Below, piece after piece: positions 5,594 to 9,358 of a stretch of 9,358 nucleotides of DNA. The DNA is from Promethearchaeum sp. Lineage in GTDB: Archaea; Asgardarchaeota; Lokiarchaeia; Sigyniarchaeales; Promethearchaeaceae. The notes beneath the pieces are model-generated. The model ran no database searches, was not told the origin of the DNA, and saw only the letters and a list, made by a program, of their open reading frames with translations. A program made the translations under genes and the position numbers. The stretch is taken from NCBI GenBank assembly GCA_030611625.1, contig JAUWPK010000116.1:1-9358 (forward strand). Direction: 5' to 3'. The number at the start of each line of letters is the position of its first letter. The stretch's first letter is position 1.

Positions 5594-6670
5594 ATGGTTT
5601 CAGTGGTGAAAAGAAACAGAAATGGGAAGAAATATTATTATTTGATTTATTCCTTTCGTGAAAATGGGGATACCAAACACATTGAAAAGTTTTTGGGAAA
5701 AATAATTCCTGAAAATATAGAGGATATTAAAAAGGAATTCAATGACCAGATTATTCAAAAAAGATGGTTCCTTCAAATTAAAGAAATTGGAAAAAATTAC
5801 GCCATTGAACACAAAAAGATATCAAAAATTGTTCAAGTTAAGGAATTAAGGCATTTTGGTATTCGTTTTACCCATGATAGTAATAGAATTGAAGGATCAA
5901 GTATGAATTTAGAAGATGTCCGTAATGTCCTTCAATTCAATAAATCACCAGCAAATAAACCATTAGAAGAAATATATGAAACTGCAAATCACATGAAAGC
6001 CTATGAAAAAATGATAAATACTAAAAAAAATTTTTCGATGAATTTGGTTTTAGATTGGCACAAAACTTTATTTGAACAAACTAATCTTGAAATCGCAGGA
6101 AAAATTAGAGATAATGATGTTTTTATAGTAGGAAGTGAATACACTCCTCCGAATCATGAGCTTGTAGATGGATTATTAAAAAATTTATTTAAATGGTACA
6201 ATAATGAAAAAGAAACTTTAGATCCCACTTTATTATCTTGTCTTTTTCATTTTCGGTTTGTTTCCATTCACCCTTTCAATGATGGAAACGGTAGGATGTC
6301 AAGATTGGCAATGAATTTTATATTGTATAGAAAAAAAATGCCGATGTATGATATTTCTTATAAAACTAGGGCGAGTTATTTCTTTGCATTAGAAAGAGCA
6401 AATATGAAAAATAATGAAATCCACTTCATTCAATTTTTCTATAAAAATTATTTGAAAGACAATCAAAAATATCTAAAATCGAAATTTAAAACTCCGTCCC
6501 GCAGAGATATTATAAAACACGGATATTCTCCAGTTGATTTAAAGGAGGGTGTCAAGAAATCAACAAGAAGTCTTACTTCAAAAGAAAAAAAAGATAAATT
6601 TTCAAATTTGATCAACGGAGATGAATTTAAAAAGCGAGATAATATTAGTTTTTTAGATTTATTTCTATAG
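5594..6670 (+). CDS. Fic-domain protein (predicted AMP-transferase or related)
   Basis: The protein has 358 residues. Fic enzymes usually move AMP from ATP to a hydroxyl side chain of a target protein; some have other activities. The catalytic motif is canonical, HPFNDGNGRMSR (226-237), with H226 and all of HPFxxGNGRxxR present. An inhibitory motif [S/T]xxxE[G/N] occurs N-terminally as SNRIEG (96-101), marking a class II Fic protein held inactive by E100. The flap-like segment IVGSEYTPPNHEL (178-190) precedes the core, as in related proteins. The first 60 residues (GKKYYYLIYSFRENG, then IEKFLGKIIPE) form an extra N-terminal domain common in archaeal relatives. The tail (300-358) is basic and rich in Lys and Ser/Thr. 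ATG 5594 is preferred over an upstream TTG at 5528, since the latter's extra residues lie across the inverted repeat and TATA box. It stands alone, with no antitoxin gene beside it, so it is probably self-regulated through E100. Confidence 0.9.
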   Translation: MVSVVKRNRNGKKYYYLIYSFRENGDTKHIEKFLGKIIPENIEDIKKEFNDQIIQKRWFLQIKEIGKNYAIEHKKISKIVQVKELRHFGIRFTHDSNRIEGSSMNLEDVRNVLQFNKSPANKPLEEIYETANHMKAYEKMINTKKNFSMNLVLDWHKTLFEQTNLEIAGKIRDNDVFIVGSEYTPPNHELVDGLLKNLFKWYNNEKETLDPTLLSCLFHFRFVSIHPFNDGNGRMSRLAMNFILYRKKMPMYDISYKTRASYFFALERANMKNNEIHFIQFFYKNYLKDNQKYLKSKFKTPSRRDIIKHGYSPVDLKEGVKKSTRSLTSKEKKDKFSNLINGDEFKKRDNISFLDLFL

Positions 6671-6713
6671 GAATGCTAACAATTGGATTAAATAATCTTT
6701 TAAATCTCAAGGA

Positions 6714-6727
6714 TAGATATTTTTTTA
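6714..6727 (+). promoter_or_regulatory. Putative TATA box of the ABC transporter operon
   Basis: TAGATATTTTTTTA, 30-40 nt upstream of the TTG start at 6756, is the best TATA-like element in the 85-nt gap after the Fic gene. No Shine-Dalgarno sequence is seen before 6756, which suggests a short leader or none. Confidence 0.35.
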
Positions 6728-6755
6728 TGGTCGAAATATTTCTGGGTGTTTTTTC

Positions 6756-7505
6756 TTGACTGATTTCGCTATATCTGTTAAAAATCTTGTCAAAATTTTT
6801 GACAATGAAGTAACTGCTGTTGATAATTTAAATTTGGATGTTAAAAAGGGAGAAATATACGGTTTTTTAGGACCCAATGGTGCAGGAAAAACTACGAGCA
6901 TCAATATCTTTTCGGGATTACTGCAACCCACTTCAGGTGAAGTCATTGTTGGAGGATTTGATGTTATTAAAAATCCAGAAAAAATTAAGGAAATCATAGG
7001 AGTTTGCCCTCAAGAACCATCACTTTTTGGATACTTAACTGGACGGCAAAATATTGAATTTTTCGGTAATCTACACTGCATTCCAAAAGAAAAAATTAGG
7101 GAACGAACGGAATTTCTTCTTAAAAAATTAAATTTTAACGGTGAAGGAGATCGCCGTGTTAAAAATTATAGTGGAGGAATGGTTCGGCGCATAAATGTTG
7201 CAGTAGCATTAATTAATGATCCGGATATTGTCTTCTTGGACGAACCGACTGTAGGTATGGATCCGCAGTCTCGTCGGGCTGTTTGGGAATTTATTCAAGA
7301 TTTAAAGAAAAAAAATAAGACCGTAATTCTTACAACCCATTATATTGAAGAAGCTGAACAACTTTGTGAACGAGTTGGTATTATAGACCATGGAAAAATA
7401 ATAGAATTAGGAAATCCAGATGAATTAAAACAAAAATATAAAGCAAAAACATTGGAAGACGTATTTATAAAAATTACAGGTCGAAAGATTCGGGAGGAGA
7501 TATAA
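6756..7505 (+). CDS. ABC transporter ATP-binding protein (ABC-2 exporter type)
   Basis: This 249-residue ATPase subunit powers the permease encoded next to it. All nucleotide-binding motifs are present: Walker A GPNGAGKTT (39-47), Q-loop with Q86 in VCPQEPSLF, signature YSGGM (138-142), Walker B DIVFLDEP (157-164), D-loop GMD and switch H195 in TTHY. The C-terminus, TLEDVFIKITGRK (232-244), is typical of the DrrA/NodI-like ATPases of ABC-2 exporters. The start is TTG at 6756. The frame has a stop at 6714-6716 and no ATG or GTG before the conserved region; an ATG at 6727 is in another frame and stops after ten codons. TTG gives the usual beginning, a few residues before the first strand. Its stop codon directly abuts the permease ATG. 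The substrate cannot be read from the sequence. Confidence 0.93.
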   Translation: MTDFAISVKNLVKIFDNEVTAVDNLNLDVKKGEIYGFLGPNGAGKTTSINIFSGLLQPTSGEVIVGGFDVIKNPEKIKEIIGVCPQEPSLFGYLTGRQNIEFFGNLHCIPKEKIRERTEFLLKKLNFNGEGDRRVKNYSGGMVRRINVAVALINDPDIVFLDEPTVGMDPQSRRAVWEFIQDLKKKNKTVILTTHYIEEAEQLCERVGIIDHGKIIELGNPDELKQKYKAKTLEDVFIKITGRKIREEI

Positions 7506-8654
7506 ATGAAAATTCAGCGTATTAAAGCAATTATTTTGAAAGAATTTAGCCGTATGTTAAAGGATCCTGCAATGTTATTTATGATTATTATTTTCCCAAT
7601 CGTTCTAACACTTGCATTTGGATTTTCCTTTGGTCAAATTGGATCCAATGGTGAGTCGGTTTATGAAGTTACCGTTATCAATGGGGATATCGAAGGTAAT
7701 TTTCCTGAATGGTCCGAACACTTTATTTCAAATCTATCTAAAAACGAAGCTCTTGAAATTCATGTCGGTGATGATCTTGAAACAGCGGAAAGTGATTTAT
7801 TAGAAGGTAAAATATCCGCTGTAATATACATTCCAATAAAATTTGGGGATGCTATCCAAAGTTACTGGCAATATCCCTTAGATTCATCTCAATGGGAAAA
7901 TGTCACTGTAGATATATCATATGATAGTGGTTCAATGATCGCAAGTCAGCTATTACCTTCTTTGTTCCAACAAGCTTTATTTGATACAATATATGGGGAA
8001 AATACCCAAGAAATAAGTCTTCCGATAATATTGGGTTCAGAATTAGTTAAATCGGATCAAAAAACCACTTTTGACTATTTTGCTCCAGGTCTTTTCGCTT
8101 TCGCTTCGATATTTCTAACCATGACAATAGCTCAAGGTATTACAGACGAAAAGGAGAAGGGTGTCCTAAAAAGAATGTATTTAACTCCAATTAAATCAGA
8201 GGAAATCATGATAGGACTTACAATTGCTAATGTTACTACAGCCATAATTCAAACTGCGGTTGTATTTCTTATGGCATTTATAATGGGTTATCGTCCTGAA
8301 GGAGGAATATTATTTGCTTTTCTCTTAGTTACTATATTTTCATTGTCATGTATCGGATTTGGATTAATAACCGGAGCTTTATCAAAGAATGCTGGTATGG
8401 CTGCAGGAATATCATTTATTTTTATCATCCCACAGATGTTCTTAGGCACATTTGTCTCACAAGGACCCCCAACGATAATAAATAAACTGGTACCTTCGCA
8501 TTATGTTACTGACGCGCTGACTTCTCTTTTATTAAGGGGGGCTCCAGTATCAAGTGAAGCAGTTCTTTTAGATTTAGGGATTTTAATGATATATTCCATT
8601 GTGATTTTCATTATTGGGGTATTTGCATTTAAAAAAATAAGTAAAGACCTTTAA
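7506..8654 (+). CDS. ABC-2 type transporter permease
   Basis: The product is a 382-residue membrane subunit of the exporter. The first transmembrane helix is at about 22-43. A large extracytoplasmic domain (about 44-190) follows, as in DrrB/YhgE-like ABC-2 permeases of this size. Five more helices lie at about 193-212, 233-260, 266-291, 297-316 and 352-376. Between the second and third helices, ITDEKEKGVLKRMYLTPIKSEE (212-233) is the characteristic ABC-2 cytoplasmic segment with E/R and LxxTPI. A strong Shine-Dalgarno sequence GGGAGGAG (7492-7499), inside the end of the ATPase gene, stands 6 nt before the ATG, unlike the TTG-started partner, so the permease may be translated at a higher rate. 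Drugs, lipids or small molecules are possible substrates. No regulator is next to the operon. Confidence 0.92.
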   Translation: MKIQRIKAIILKEFSRMLKDPAMLFMIIIFPIVLTLAFGFSFGQIGSNGESVYEVTVINGDIEGNFPEWSEHFISNLSKNEALEIHVGDDLETAESDLLEGKISAVIYIPIKFGDAIQSYWQYPLDSSQWENVTVDISYDSGSMIASQLLPSLFQQALFDTIYGENTQEISLPIILGSELVKSDQKTTFDYFAPGLFAFASIFLTMTIAQGITDEKEKGVLKRMYLTPIKSEEIMIGLTIANVTTAIIQTAVVFLMAFIMGYRPEGGILFAFLLVTIFSLSCIGFGLITGALSKNAGMAAGISFIFIIPQMFLGTFVSQGPPTIINKLVPSHYVTDALTSLLLRGAPVSSEAVLLDLGILMIYSIVIFIIGVFAFKKISKDL

Positions 8655-8667
8655 ATCCAGATCTTGA

Positions 8668-8683
8668 TTTTTTTCCTTTTTTT
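8668..8683 (+). terminator. T-rich terminator after the ABC operon
   Basis: Two runs of seven T (8668-8674 and 8677-8683), separated by CC, begin 14 nt after the permease stop. No stem precedes them. This matches archaeal termination on T tracts of the non-template strand. Confidence 0.55.
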
Positions 8684-8690
8684 GGGAAAC

Positions 8691-8737
8691 ACTTATATAT
8701 TGAAAAGCTCCATATCAATATGCACATATCAAATATG
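8691..8737 (+). promoter_or_regulatory. Putative TATA box followed by two small dyads
   Basis: CTTATATATT (8692-8701) is a good archaeal TATA box and would place the transcription start near 8720. Exactly there lie two dyads, CATAT-CA-ATATG (8711-8722) and CATAT-CAA-ATATG (8725-8737), 14 bp apart, so they are also direct repeats of each other. The position over the start site is where archaeal repressors often bind. If this is the promoter of the membrane protein at 8852, its transcript would have a leader of about 130 nt. A second TATA-like run (AATATAAAATAAAT, 8827-8840) is too close to the ATG to be its promoter. Confidence 0.4.
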
Positions 8738-8851
8738 TTACTACAATATCATTTATCTTTTTTTTTTACAAAATTATTAATCCTTAAGAATACAACACGT
8801 ATTTGATAAGTTGGCTAATTTAATAAAATATAAAATAAATTGGTGAAAAAA

Positions 8852-9217
8852 ATGGGAAAATTTGTAAAGTGGGTTTTTATTGTAAATGCGATCACGTCTT
8901 TCGTCTTTGGACTTGGTTTTATTTTTATGCCAGAAAATTCGCTATCTTCGTATGGTATTACTACTACCGATTATTTAGGTTATCGAATGTTTGGAGTTGT
9001 ACTTTTTAGTAATTGGATTTTGTTGTTTTTCGCAAGAAATTCGGATGATTCTGATGCTAGAAAGGCGATTTTTATTTTTGAATTAGGAGGATTAATATTT
9101 TTAAATACATTGATGCTCATCCTTATGGATTTAACAAATGTTATGGTCTGGTTCAGTTTAATCCTTCAATTTGTATATGCTGGGTTATATGCTTATTTAC
9201 TCTTTAAGAAAGAGTAA
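8852..9217 (+). CDS. Small four-helix membrane protein, unknown function
   Basis: The 121-residue protein is almost wholly hydrophobic, with four predicted membrane helices at about 6-26, 43-61, 71-92 and 97-118. Short charged loops separate them (RNSDDSDARK at 62-71 is the longest), and the end is a short basic and acidic tail. The helix 1 sequence with NAITSFVFGLGFIFMPENSLSSYGI (12-36), followed by RMFG (45-48), resembles a family of small uncharacterised four-helix proteins, but I cannot name it. ATG 8852 is chosen because GGTGA (8842-8846) is 5 nt upstream; a TTG (8840) or GTG (8843) in frame would overlap this site. Nothing in the neighbourhood indicates its role. Confidence 0.8.
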   Translation: MGKFVKWVFIVNAITSFVFGLGFIFMPENSLSSYGITTTDYLGYRMFGVVLFSNWILLFFARNSDDSDARKAIFIFELGGLIFLNTLMLILMDLTNVMVWFSLILQFVYAGLYAYLLFKKE

Positions 9218-9259
9218 AATCAAGGGAATAGAAATACGATTATCCGCATCTAGGTGTCG

Positions 9260-9306
9260 ATGACCATCTGACTGAGTAAATTCTCGGTCATTTTTTCTCT
9301 TTCTGC
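9260..9306 (+). terminator. Hairpin and T-rich run between convergent ends
   Basis: TGACC (9260-9264) pairs with GGTCA (9286-9290), and inside it GAG (9274-9276) pairs with CTC (9283-9285) around TAAATT, leaving an 8-nt bulge on one side. TTTTTTCTCTTTCT follows on the plus strand. This may terminate the transcript of the membrane protein gene. The stem is weak because of the bulge. Confidence 0.35.
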
Positions 9307-9358
9307 TCAATTAACCATAACATCTCCTCCGCCTCTCCAAATAAATCCATAAAAACAT
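9288..9358 (-). CDS. Possible C-terminal end of a convergent gene (partial)
   Basis: On the minus strand one frame is open from the right edge to a TGA at 9288-9290 and ends VFMDLFGEAEEMLWLIEQKEKK. It has a helical, protein-like composition. The other two minus-strand frames have stops. It is only about 22 codons, so it may be chance; if real, the gene converges on the membrane protein gene and ends about 70 nt from it. Confidence 0.35.
   Translation of the reverse strand, partial: VFMDLFGEAEEMLWLIEQKEKK

Noticed and set aside
6727..6759. ATG 6727 as start of the ABC ATPase
   Set aside because: It is in another frame and reaches TGA after ten codons; TTG 6756 gives the complete domain without a frame change.
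6725..6997. 90-codon minus-strand frame over the ABC ATPase
   Set aside because: It is the antisense shadow of the Walker A region of a clear gene; the same holds for the minus-strand frames over the paralogs, the rhodanese fusion and fic.
7612..7803. 63-codon plus-strand frame inside the permease gene
   Set aside because: It lies wholly within a well-supported gene in another frame and shows no protein-like motif.
9255..9277. Another C/D-like pattern (CGATGA followed by CTGACTGA)
   Set aside because: Only one box pair can be seen, too close together for a guide RNA; a terminator hairpin explains the region as well.
1..9358. CRISPR array, tRNA, rRNA or complete insertion sequence
   Set aside because: I saw no regularly spaced repeats, cloverleaf sequences, conserved rRNA stretches or transposase motifs on either strand.

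Overview
The window is AT-rich (about 30% GC by eye). It reads as a piece of an archaeal chromosome. The diagnostic genes are the C-terminus of a Rad50 ATPase, a YhbY/CRM RNA-binding protein, the archaeal/eukaryal RNase P protein Rnp4 (Rpp21/Rpr2 family) and the SPOUT rRNA methyltransferase Nep1/Emg1. Several starts sit 25-30 nt downstream of TATA-like boxes, as in leaderless archaeal transcripts. An Asgard-type lineage would fit the general style, but I cannot prove the phylum from the sequence. Every confident gene lies on the plus strand; a possible gene tail on the minus strand enters from the right edge.

Left part (1-1876): the end of rad50 is followed by three tandem paralogous genes of about 165 codons that I do not recognise. 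Copies 1 and 2 are very similar and align at a fixed 520-nt offset. Copy 1 carries one extra T in a T run (T10 against T9), which breaks its reading frame near codon 18. Copy 3 is more diverged. Each protein looks internally duplicated. Centre-left (1937-3638): a compact RNA-processing operon, YhbY-like protein, then Rnp4, then Nep1, with a 3-nt gap and a 38-nt overlap. It links ribosome biogenesis with tRNA 5'-end maturation.

Centre (3745-5246): a two-gene sulfur operon made of a DUF302 protein and an ETHE1-like metallo-beta-lactamase fused to a C-terminal rhodanese. It probably handles persulfides. Next comes a 64-codon remnant of a Gfo/Idh/MocA-type dehydrogenase (5278-5472), then a Fic-domain protein with an intact catalytic motif and an N-terminal inhibitory motif. 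A 10-bp inverted repeat brackets the probable Fic TATA box.

Right part (6756-9358): an ABC exporter (ATPase with a TTG start, abutted by an ABC-2 permease), a T-rich terminator, a roughly 200-bp intergenic region with a TATA box and two consecutive small dyads, and a four-helix membrane protein of unknown function. The end of the window is a somewhat GC-richer stretch with a hairpin, shared with the end of a possible convergent minus-strand gene. I saw no tRNA, rRNA, CRISPR array or complete mobile element.
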